41,588 nt of DNA, taken from Candidatus Roizmanbacteria bacterium RIFCSPLOWO2_01_FULL_37_12. GTDB taxonomy: Bacteria > Patescibacteriota > Microgenomatia > UBA1406 > GWC2-37-13. Every line of letters starts with the position of its first letter. Within the stretch, counting starts at the first letter, position 1. The notes below the pieces were generated by a model that was not told the origin of the DNA, did not search any database, and worked only from the letters and a program-made list of their open reading frames with translations. Below are positions 24,694 through 31,016 of this stretch, in pieces. The DNA lies in NCBI GenBank assembly GCA_001789645.1, contig MGAG01000002.1, positions 38,621 through 80,208 of the forward strand, written 5' to 3'. Made by a program: the position numbers and the translations under genes.

Positions 24694-24705
24694 TATAATT
24701 TCAAT
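24694..24705 (+). promoter_or_regulatory. -10 box of the HicBA operon
   Basis: TATAAT (24694-24699, preceded by TGG) ends 6 bases before the hicB ATG, giving a leaderless mRNA. The -35 match (TCAGTT, 17 bases upstream) is weak, so activation or low expression is possible. Confidence 0.5.
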
Positions 24706-24942
24706 ATGACAAAAAATCTTTCTTATCTAATCAAATTAACTTATGATAAAAGTTATAAAGGCTATGTTGCAGACGTGGTGAATTTGTATGGTTGTATGAG
24801 TCAGGGGAAATCCAAAGACGAAGCTATTCTCAATGCTAAAAAAGCAATTAAAGCCTATATGGAGGCGATTGAAAAAACTGAAATAAAAAAACCACTCAGC
24901 AGAGAAGTGGTTGATGTTCCAATAAATTTTGCTTCTTCCTGA
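24706..24942 (+). CDS. hicB: HicB-family antitoxin
   Basis: This 78-residue protein has the HicB partial RNase H-like fold (DKSYKGYVADVVNLYGCMSQ, KDEAILNAKKAIKAYMEAI). No separate DNA-binding domain is visible in the short tail. It is encoded 2 bases before hicA and neutralises that mRNA-cleaving toxin. Confidence 0.88.
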   Translation: MTKNLSYLIKLTYDKSYKGYVADVVNLYGCMSQGKSKDEAILNAKKAIKAYMEAIEKTEIKKPLSREVVDVPINFASS

Positions 24943-24944
24943 TA

Positions 24945-25178
24945 TTGCATATGCCCAAACTTGCTAATATCTCAGGAATAAAAGCAGTACGAGCATTCGA
25001 AAGAGCCGGTTATATTCATGTTCATACATCTGGCGACCATGCAATTCTACAAAAATTAGGTTATCCTACACTTTCAATACCGCTTCATAAAGAAGTAGCT
25101 AGATTTCTTCTAAAAGCTCAGATTAAGAGAGCTAATTTGACAGAAGATGAATTTGTCAAATTTCTTAAAAAGAAATAA
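24945..25178 (+). CDS. hicA: HicA-family mRNA interferase toxin
   Basis: This 77-residue double-stranded RNA-binding-like fold has the catalytic His in TSGDHAIL (His32), with GIKAVRAFERAGYIHVH before it and LTEDEFVKFLKK at the end. It cleaves mRNA independently of ribosomes in studied relatives. It is partner of the preceding HicB. Confidence 0.88.
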   Translation: MHMPKLANISGIKAVRAFERAGYIHVHTSGDHAILQKLGYPTLSIPLHKEVARFLLKAQIKRANLTEDEFVKFLKKK

Positions 25179-25191
25179 AGTGTCAATAAAC

Positions 25192-25658
25192 CACTACTCT
25201 CTCGTTATTTTTGTTGATAGAGGAGAGGAGGGTTAGATTAACATAATAATCAAATCCGACAAATAAGCAAATAAACAAATAAAAAAGTAAGATTACGAAA
25301 CTTTTAAGCCAAAGGTATTTTTTGGTGTCGTGTCAAACGCGACTTGGATTAAATTAGAGCTATGCAACAGCATAATAAATTAATCAATAAATTAAAGGGA
25401 CCGATTATTATTTTTGGCGCCGGCGGATTTGTAGGATTTAATTTACTGCAGAAGCTATTAACCTACAGAAAGGACGTATTTGGTGTTTTTTCAGTTCCAA
25501 AAAAAAACTGGCGGTTGCGGGAAAAGTACACTTCTCCTCTATACGTCGTTAAATGTGATATTCGAGAGAGGAGTGCCTTAAAATCGCTCATTTCCCGCAG
25601 CAAGCCAAAAACAGTATTTAATCTCGCAGCATACGGCGCCTACTCTACTCAAAATGAT
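25192..25658 (+). repeat. Direct repeat, copy 2 (leader plus 5' part of epimerase gene)
   Basis: Matches 23606-24071. The two copies flank about 1.1 kb holding an orphan gene and HicBA, and homologous recombination between them would delete that segment and restore one epimerase gene. Confidence 0.85.
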
Positions 25659-26357
25659 ATTAATAATATCTACCAAACTAATTTTAACTCTACCTATCTT
25701 TTGCTTGAGGAGATGAAGAAGTATGGATTCTCAGCTTATGTTCATGCGGGTTCGCAGTCTGAATACGGTTTAAACAGCTCCGGACCCTCTGAAAAGGACG
25801 AACTCGTGCCTAATAGTCACTATGCAGTCTCAAAAGTAGCCTCGTATTACCTGCTCAAATACTATGGTAAGGTAGAGAAGCTGCCTGTAGCTCATCTACG
25901 TTTATATTCAGTATATGGGTCGTGGGAAGAGCCTAATCGTCTAATTCCAACTTTGATTCGTGAAGCTAAAAAAGGCAAATTACCCAAGTTCGTCGACCCG
26001 AATATTTCCAGGGATTTTGTATATGTGGAGGATGTGTGTGGTGCATTTATTCGCTCAGCCGTCTTACTGAAATCTAATCCTCAGGGTTTGACGAAATACG
26101 AGCCTGCAAACCCTGAGGGTTTGCAAATATTCGGCGAGGCATTTAATGTTTGTTCGGGTAAAAAAACAACGATTAAAGAATTAGCCTATCTGGCCAAAAA
26201 ATTATTCAAAATCAAACAAGAACCAAAATTCGGATCAATGAGAAACCGCACCTGGGATCTTAAAGACTGGTATGGTAATCCGAAAAAGATTCAAAAAAGT
26301 ATCAACTGGAAAGCTAGAACTACTTTAATGGTAGGCCTCAAGATTCTAATGAATTAA
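25362..26357 (+). CDS. NAD-dependent epimerase/dehydratase
   Basis: This 331-residue extended SDR has the nucleotide motif GAGGFVG (19-25), Ser133 in GSQSEYG, catalytic Tyr154 and Lys158 in HYAVSKVAS, and RLYSVYG. It probably acts on a nucleotide sugar for the surface glycan. Residues about 238-256 (SNPQGLTKYEPANPEGLQ) are an extra loop encoded by an in-frame inverted repeat. It has one N-terminal duplicate at 23775 and one diverged C-terminal remnant at 27657. Confidence 0.9.
   Translation: MQQHNKLINKLKGPIIIFGAGGFVGFNLLQKLLTYRKDVFGVFSVPKKNWRLREKYTSPLYVVKCDIRERSALKSLISRSKPKTVFNLAAYGAYSTQNDINNIYQTNFNSTYLLLEEMKKYGFSAYVHAGSQSEYGLNSSGPSEKDELVPNSHYAVSKVASYYLLKYYGKVEKLPVAHLRLYSVYGSWEEPNRLIPTLIREAKKGKLPKFVDPNISRDFVYVEDVCGAFIRSAVLLKSNPQGLTKYEPANPEGLQIFGEAFNVCSGKKTTIKELAYLAKKLFKIKQEPKFGSMRNRTWDLKDWYGNPKKIQKSINWKARTTLMVGLKILMN
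26083..26125. repeat. Inverted repeat inside the epimerase gene
   Basis: CCTCAGGGTTTG and CAAACCCTGAGG are perfect 12-base arms around an 18-base centre, kept in frame. Confidence 0.7.
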
Positions 26358-26362
26358 CAAAC

Positions 26363-26806
26363 TTAGAAGGAATAAGTTAGTAATGTATTAATATATTGAA
26401 CTGTCGAAGTAGGATTGGCATATTTTTTTGGTCCATTGAGTTCTCCGTCTAGGCAAATTACACTTCCATTTGTAGGATCTTTTGTAATCATTGCGCTAAG
26501 TTGTTCAATCTTATGTGGATTATTATCCAATTCGCTCCAAAGAACATACAATGTTTGACCGTCTTTTCCAATATAAAGATCTGTCTTATTTCGTACTTCA
26601 GGCTCGGGGCGAACTTGTCTAACTATCCAAAAATTATCATTACTAAAAACTTGTGAGTTAGGAGTTGGCGTCCATTCTTTACTAATTGGCGTAGGTTTGT
26701 GTTTTTCAATATAATCAAGAGCAGGCTGCAAATTTGCAGGGGAGGTTAATACATGTTCAATAGATTTAACAACGGTTTCTCCAGAATGAACAACATTATC
26801 TATCAT
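26363..26806 (-). CDS. Orphan protein behind an (AAG)8 promoter element
   Basis: This 147-residue soluble protein has a helical start (SGETVVKSIEHVLTSPANLQ) and a beta-rich later part (NDNFWIVRQVRP, TDLYIGKDGQTLYVLWSEL, GSVICLDGEL). No family is recognised. It begins 12 bases after a TAAGAT box, diverges from the AbrB-PIN operon at 26928, and stops 5 bases after the convergent epimerase gene. Confidence 0.62.
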   Translation of the reverse strand: MIDNVVHSGETVVKSIEHVLTSPANLQPALDYIEKHKPTPISKEWTPTPNSQVFSNDNFWIVRQVRPEPEVRNKTDLYIGKDGQTLYVLWSELDNNPHKIEQLSAMITKDPTNGSVICLDGELNGPKKYANPTSTVQYINTLLTYSF

Positions 26807-26818
26807 ATTTATTTTTAA

Positions 26819-26857
26819 ATCTTACTTCTTCTTCTTCTTCTTCTTCTTTTCAAGCGG
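26819..26857 (-). promoter_or_regulatory. TTGAA(AAG)8TAAGAT promoter-like element (copy D)
   Basis: The minus strand reads TTCCGCTTGAA, eight AAG units (26848-26825) and TAAGAT (26824-26819). The spacer is 23 bases. The flank TTCCGC is shared with copy A. Confidence 0.65.
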
Positions 26858-26927
26858 AAATGAGATTTAGGCAAGGTAAGAACAATTTGATATTGAATAA
26901 TTCGAAAATATGTATTATCATCATAAT

Positions 26928-27296
26928 ATGCAAAATCAAACTCAGGTCAGCATAGTCAAGGTAATGGACAGGGGACTTTTGGTTATACCTAAAAAAATCA
27001 GGGAAAAAGCAGAAGTCTTCAAAGGTTCCTATATCAAAATTATCTATAAAAACGGCCAGATTATTCTTGAGCCTTTAGTAGATCAATTCACTAATAAACC
27101 TCTTAAAAAACCTAAAAGAGATCTAATTTTAAGAAAAGCAAAATATTCCAAAAAAGAAAGATTTAATAAAATAATGAGCATTGGTAAAATAAAATGGACT
27201 AAAGAGGATGATGAATTCTTAGCAGAGGGAAGAAGACAAATAGAAGATAGGTTAAATAAATACGACAAACTATTAAGTCATGAAAATTCTGATTGA
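26928..27296 (+). CDS. AbrB/SpoVT-type antitoxin
   Basis: The product is 122 residues. The N-terminal domain (VSIVKVMDRGLLVIPKKIRE, GSYIKIIYKNGQIILEPL) is AbrB-like, and a long basic helical tail (about 55-122) should hold the toxin. The ATG at 26928 follows a TATTAT box by 9 bases and is preferred to one at 26910. It overlaps the PIN gene by 17 bases. Confidence 0.85.
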   Translation: MQNQTQVSIVKVMDRGLLVIPKKIREKAEVFKGSYIKIIYKNGQIILEPLVDQFTNKPLKKPKRDLILRKAKYSKKERFNKIMSIGKIKWTKEDDEFLAEGRRQIEDRLNKYDKLLSHENSD

Positions 27297-27654
27297 TTCT
27301 TCTATATTGATTGATCACTTCCGAACTTTTTCAATAAAGCGTCCAACTCTCTTTACTAAGTTGAGCAATAAATTTGATAAGCTGTATTTTTCACTTATAA
27401 CTGTTGGTGAAGTTTTTAGCGGTAAAAGTTCAATAGAAATGGAACTGAAGATTCTTGAAACTCTAGAATTAGGCGAAATACTTAAAATTGACTTTGATTT
27501 GATGAAGAGAGCCGGCGAATTAAGGCGTGAAACGGGTATATCGCTTGTGGATTCTATAATTGCTACAAGTACATTAGAGCTTGATCTACGTATTGCCACT
27601 TTAAATTTAAAAGATTTTAAAAAAGTGAAAGGTCTGCAAATCTACAAAATTTAA
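27280..27654 (+). CDS. PIN-domain toxin (VapC-like)
   Basis: This 124-residue RNase has Asp6 in LIDSSILIDHF, Glu in VGEVFSGKSS, and Asp in GISLVDSIIATST. It is close to the PIN toxin at 16395. The gene stops right before an in-frame remnant of a second epimerase. Confidence 0.88.
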   Translation: MKILIDSSILIDHFRTFSIKRPTLFTKLSNKFDKLYFSLITVGEVFSGKSSIEMELKILETLELGEILKIDFDLMKRAGELRRETGISLVDSIIATSTLELDLRIATLNLKDFKKVKGLQIYKI

Positions 27655-27656
27655 TT

Positions 27657-27821
27657 TTCACTGATAAAACCAAAGAAGAACCTGAATTCGGATCTATGAA
27701 AATCAGGGAATGGGATTTGAATGACTGGTACGAAAATCCGATAAAGATAAATAAAGTTTTCGGCTGGAAAGCGAAGATAAGTTTAGAGCAAGGATTAAAG
27801 AAAATTTTAGTGTTTGTTTAA
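27657..27821 (+). pseudogene. Diverged C-terminal remnant of a second epimerase
   Basis: The frame from 27657 reads FTDKTKEEPEFGSMKIREW and continues DLNDWYENPIKI to a stop at 27819-27821. It matches the end of the epimerase at 25362 (KQEPKFGSMRNRTWDLKDWYGNPKKI) at clearly less than full identity, so it comes from a separate, older paralogue whose 5' part is gone. The orphan and AbrB-PIN unit sits where that part should be. Confidence 0.8.
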
Positions 27822-28066
27822 ACCTTACTCTGGACTTCAAGAGTTCTACCGGAGCCATAAAATAAACACAAAGCACACACTATCTGTCCGACTTCACCAC
27901 GACACTTAATATTCAAAGCATTTTGTTGAAGCATTTCGATAGTAACTCTGCCTGTTCCCTGCGGTTGTGTTTTTCTATCGGCCACCTCCGGGCAGGCACA
28001 TGGAGCAATTAATTCTAAAATTTCAGTTAGCTTCTCACTGATTCTGGACTGTTGTTCATTTACCAT
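27818..28066 (-). CDS. Small Cys-containing orphan protein
   Basis: This 82-residue protein has five cysteines (23, 25, 55, 64, 67) in a CxC...C...CxxC arrangement that could bind zinc or an iron-sulphur centre. The N-terminal helix QQSRISEKLTEILELIAP resembles a segment of the orphan at 24148. Its upstream DNA has TTCCGC but no AAG tract. It diverges from the RHH-RelE module, and its stop overlaps the epimerase remnant by 4 bases. Confidence 0.6.
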   Translation of the reverse strand: MVNEQQSRISEKLTEILELIAPCACPEVADRKTQPQGTGRVTIEMLQQNALNIKCRGEVGQIVCALCLFYGSGRTLEVQSKV

Positions 28067-28151
28067 ATTTAGAGCCTAAAGGTGCTGATGCGTTTTGATA
28101 CGGAAGTGTTACCTATGTTTCTCATCAACTGCAGCGGAAATTAAATTGAGG

Positions 28152-28180
28152 TTGAAATATATGTGAAACTGTATTAGAAT
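28152..28180 (+). promoter_or_regulatory. Promoter of the RHH-RelE module
   Basis: TTGAAA (28152-28157), 17 bases and TAGAAT (28175-28180). The leader of about 27 bases is AT-rich and contains ATAAATT/ATAAATTTAT words that may be antitoxin sites. Confidence 0.6.
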
Positions 28181-28213
28181 TACATTTAAACATTATAAAT
28201 TCCATATAAATTT

Positions 28214-28492
28214 ATGCAGACACAGACTAAGAGTGTGCAAAAATTAATTACTTTTTCGCCACAACTTTATCAATTAGTATTGAACAAAGCTAAAAGGTTA
28301 GGATTGTCTTTCGCCGAATTTTTAAGAGTTATGGCGGTCAATGAAGTAAAAAAGGAAGTTGAGTCTATTCCAATGGTTGATGAGGAAACGGAAAAAAGAA
28401 TAAGAGAAAGTCTTGAGGCCTATAGGAAAGGACAATATACAGAGATTAGAACAGATGAAGAGCTTAAAAAATACTTAGGCAGTTTAAAATAA
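28214..28492 (+). CDS. Ribbon-helix-helix-like antitoxin
   Basis: This 92-residue protein begins with a strand and two helices (VQKLITFSPQLYQLVLNKAKRLGLSFAEFLRV, in two parts) that fit a ribbon-helix-helix DNA-binding domain. An acidic tail (VDEETEKRIRESLEAYR, IRTDEELKKYL) is suited to bind a RelE toxin. It is 11 bases upstream of the toxin gene. Confidence 0.78.
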   Translation: MQTQTKSVQKLITFSPQLYQLVLNKAKRLGLSFAEFLRVMAVNEVKKEVESIPMVDEETEKRIRESLEAYRKGQYTEIRTDEELKKYLGSLK

Positions 28493-28503
28493 AATGTAAT
28501 TTC

Positions 28504-28800
28504 ATGAATCAGTATCGTTTACGATTTACAAAACCATTTGAAAGGAGATATGTCAAACTTCTTAAAAAGAATCGGCAGTTAAAAGAAAAAGTGGATAAGA
28601 CTTTAGAAATTTTAAAAAATAATCCTTTTAGTCCAAGTTTAGATACTCATAAAGCTTTAAGTAGAAAAGGTGGAGAAGTGTTTTCGTCGAGTGTGACAGG
28701 CGATATTCGTATTGTCTGGCACTTTGATAAACTGGAAGTTCTTGTAATTATTCTGCTTGATCTTGGCGGCCACAGCGGAAGCAAAAAAGTTTATCGATAA
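28504..28800 (+). CDS. RelE/YafQ-family toxin
   Basis: This 98-residue basic protein has the RelE fold (YRLRFTKPFERRYVKLLKKN, LDTHKALSRKGGEVFSSSVT, GDIRIVWHF, VLVIILLDLGGHSG). Relatives cut mRNA, often at the ribosome. It is partner of the preceding antitoxin. Confidence 0.87.
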   Translation: MNQYRLRFTKPFERRYVKLLKKNRQLKEKVDKTLEILKNNPFSPSLDTHKALSRKGGEVFSSSVTGDIRIVWHFDKLEVLVIILLDLGGHSGSKKVYR

Positions 28801-28828
28801 ATTTAATTAACGTTTATCAAAATTAACC

Positions 28829-29095
28829 TCATTCAGGTAATCCTACTTTAAAATTAGCACGATTGTGGACATTTAGTCCATGAGCTTCAACTACTTCAAC
28901 AGCAATGATAGCCGGATTACTGATATTATTTAGTGGCAACTTAAGAGAAGTTGAATATTCTTTACCAGTCATTTTTTCAGATATTTTTAAATCTTTAAGT
29001 CCAAGTACGGCTACACTGGCAGTAATTAATCCATTGCACAATCCACAATTGAAATCTACTTCAAAAGTTTGTCCAACAAGATATTCAAGATTCAT
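28829..29095 (-). CDS. Small orphan protein with a CxxC pair
   Basis: The product is about 88 residues from the ATG at 29095 (MNLEYLVGQT). An upstream in-frame start would add residues from an A-rich promoter spacer. It is mostly beta (FEVDFNCGLCNGLITASVAV, YSTSLKLPLN, PAIIAVEVVEAHG). Cys17 and Cys20 may bind a metal. No family is recognised. It ends 28 bases after the convergent RelE gene. Confidence 0.55.
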   Translation of the reverse strand: MNLEYLVGQTFEVDFNCGLCNGLITASVAVLGLKDLKISEKMTGKEYSTSLKLPLNNISNPAIIAVEVVEAHGLNVHNRANFKVGLPE

Positions 29096-29111
29096 GGCTA
29101 TACAGAAATCT

Positions 29112-29139
29112 ATTTTAAAATTTTTTTTATTTTTTTCAA
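29112..29139 (-). promoter_or_regulatory. TTGAAA-16-TAAAAT promoter, AAG-free relative of the repeat elements
   Basis: The minus strand reads GCTTGAAA (TTGAAA at 29139-29134), a 16-base A/T spacer, and TAAAAT (29117-29112), 16 bases before the ATG at 29095. It shares the GCTTGAAA start with copies A, C and D but has near-ideal spacing without repeats. Confidence 0.5.
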
Positions 29140-29193
29140 GCAATAATGAAATTAGTGTTTTGTGATAAACTAGTGGGCATGCAAAAAAATCCG

Positions 29194-29226
29194 GTCCTTC
29201 GACTCCTAAATGTGTCGCTCAGGATG
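29194..29226. repeat. Dispersed CCTTCGAC/CTCAGGAT repeat before the GT2 gene
   Basis: CCTTCGACTCC...GTGTCGCTCAGGAT is related to the copies in trxB (8402) and the permease (2518). It ends about 12 bases before the GT2 start codon. Confidence 0.5.
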
Positions 29227-29237
29227 ATTTTGAAAGT

Positions 29238-29939
29238 ATGAAAAGCAAAATCAACTTCTCTATTGTTTTTCCGGTCATGAATCAGGAAGATCATATTGAA
29301 AAAGTTGTTACTGTATACCATAGGGCACTAACAAAAAATAAAGTTTCTTTTGAATTAATAGGTGTCGTAAACTGTTCAAGAGATAAGAGTTATGAGATAG
29401 GAGTTAAATTATCCAAAAAATTACCACACGTTACATTCTACGAATTAAAAGATTGCGGATTTGGACTTGGGATACTTCATGGTTTAAAGAAGGCAAAGGG
29501 TGAATTTTTATGTTATCTGAACTGCGCTAGAGTACATTCACCTGATCTTATTCTTTGTTTAAAGCATTTTACAGTTGATGATAAATTTTTAGTACATGGA
29601 ATACGGATGACGAGGAAAAAGATCAGAAAAATAGGTACACTTCTCTACAATACATTAATGCGTGTAATCTTCAAAATACCTAATCGTGATATCGGTGGAA
29701 ATCCAAATATTTTTAGCCGAGAAAATTACAACAAGTTAAAGTTAAGTTTTACCGATAGTATGATCGATGTTGAAATTCTGGAAAAGTCTAGGATGTTAAA
29801 AATTCCGGTGATAGAAGTACCCGTATTTACCAGCGAACGCCATGGTGGGCATTCTACGTCTAATATTAAGACAGTTTTTCGGCTTTTAAAAGAAGCAACA
29901 ATTTATTGGTTAAAAACCAGAGTTTTTTCGAAAATCTAA
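29238..29939 (+). CDS. Family 2 glycosyltransferase-like protein with altered active site
   Basis: This 233-residue protein follows the polyprenyl-phosphate mannosyltransferase pattern (FSIVFPVMNQEDHIEKVV, GFGLGILHGLKKAKGEFL). The usual VDDGS is VNCSR (44-48) and the usual DAD metal motif is NCA (95-97). Loss of these aspartates suggests a non-catalytic or different activity. It has no C-terminal membrane segments. It may belong to the plus-strand sugar cluster. Confidence 0.75.
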   Translation: MKSKINFSIVFPVMNQEDHIEKVVTVYHRALTKNKVSFELIGVVNCSRDKSYEIGVKLSKKLPHVTFYELKDCGFGLGILHGLKKAKGEFLCYLNCARVHSPDLILCLKHFTVDDKFLVHGIRMTRKKIRKIGTLLYNTLMRVIFKIPNRDIGGNPNIFSRENYNKLKLSFTDSMIDVEILEKSRMLKIPVIEVPVFTSERHGGHSTSNIKTVFRLLKEATIYWLKTRVFSKI

Positions 29940-30005
29940 CTATTGTAGTAGCCCGTTTTACTCTTAGTCTGTGTAACATATGCTCATATTACATTCTAAA
30001 TATTT

Positions 30006-30368
30006 ATGCCAAATTTGGAGTGGGATTTAATAGTGCCAAAAAAAAGAAAAGAAAGAATTAATCTTCGGGACGACCTAAAGGGGGCATTTCGTTACTTTGG
30101 ATTGTCTATTCAATCTGAGTTTCGGTTGGGAGGAATAGGTGATCATCGGATGGCTTTTCGAGTAAACAGTATAGAAGCAGTCAATTTTAAATATTTAGTA
30201 ATAAATTTTTATCCCAATGCGTGGGAAGCTTTCGCATCCAGAAACAAGTTTGGTTTAGCAGTACTTGAAACGCTTTGCCTTGTAATTAATAGAGATCCAA
30301 AAGAGATGGACATCGAAGAAGCTGAATTTGATGGACCAGCATACAAATGCATTTTTTCTAAAAGATGA
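30006..30368 (+). CDS. Hypothetical protein
   Basis: This 120-residue soluble protein is of no recognised family (INLRDDLKGAFRYFGLSIQ, GIGDHRMAFRVNSIEAVNFK, VLETLCLVINRDPKEMDIEE). A mixed alpha/beta fold is likely. There is no signal peptide and no clear operon partner. Confidence 0.5.
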   Translation: MPNLEWDLIVPKKRKERINLRDDLKGAFRYFGLSIQSEFRLGGIGDHRMAFRVNSIEAVNFKYLVINFYPNAWEAFASRNKFGLAVLETLCLVINRDPKEMDIEEAEFDGPAYKCIFSKR

Positions 30369-30426
30369 ATAATTGTAAAACTTCAATAAAATTGTGAGGT
30401 GTAATTAGCTTATTATGCCAGTCTAA

Positions 30427-30449
30427 TTCCCGACCGGAGCGGTCGGGAA
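30427..30449. terminator. GC-rich hairpin, possible terminator
   Basis: TTCCCGACC-GGAGC-GGTCGGGAA is a perfect 9-bp stem after the hypothetical gene. No T-run follows, so it may instead be a dispersed palindrome. Confidence 0.4.
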
Positions 30450-30548
30450 ATGGCACTTGGTAAGGCTCTAAACATTAATTAAACGGTTTAATTTGGCTTT
30501 AAAGGCAAAATAAAACCTAGTATTTTTTTGTTATTATTAAATAGTCTT

Positions 30549-31016
30549 ATGAAGAAAAAAATTGTTACTTTAGTTTCCTTAGTGTTATTAATCTCAGCAG
30601 TTTTCATTTATTTATCATTAAATACAACCTTATTTTGGAAAACTTATAAAACAGAGACTTTTCAAATTAAATATCCCTTCAATTGGAGAGTAGATCCCCC
30701 TCAAGTAGACTATATTATTCTTTTTGGCACAGGTGAATGGGGAAATACTTATCATTTAATTCTTGTTATTGCTGATGCTCCGCCGAGTGGTGAGTCATAT
30801 AAAGAAAATACAACTATTAACGGGATGCCAGCGTATTTTTGGGTTACTAAAGAGGACTCAGGTGAAAGCATTTCGCATATATATGAAATTAAAACTTCAA
30901 CTAAAACATACGTTTTTCAATTTGATGTTTTTCATAAATTAACGGGTCTTAAGGAGAACTCTAAAGAACAAGAGACAGCTGAAAAAATAATTAATACTTT
31001 TCATTTAAGCAATTAA
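30549..31016 (+). CDS. Membrane-anchored PsbP-like extracellular protein
   Basis: The product is about 155 residues from the ATG at 30549 (MKKKIVTLVS). A TATTAT box lies 11 bases upstream, which argues against an earlier start. One N-terminal membrane anchor (about 4-24) is followed by an external domain (YKTETFQIKYPFNWRV, INGMPAYFWVTKEDSG, EKIINTFHLS), a pattern seen in PsbP-like domains. The end overlaps the convergent membrane-protein gene by 4 bases. Confidence 0.65.
   Translation: MKKKIVTLVSLVLLISAVFIYLSLNTTLFWKTYKTETFQIKYPFNWRVDPPQVDYIILFGTGEWGNTYHLILVIADAPPSGESYKENTTINGMPAYFWVTKEDSGESISHIYEIKTSTKTYVFQFDVFHKLTGLKENSKEQETAEKIINTFHLSN

Noticed and set aside
3626-28800. Integron-like gene cassettes
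   Set aside because: TA modules and orphan genes recall superintegrons, but no integrase is present, no attC-like imperfect palindrome recurs at unit borders, and units contain two diverging transcripts.
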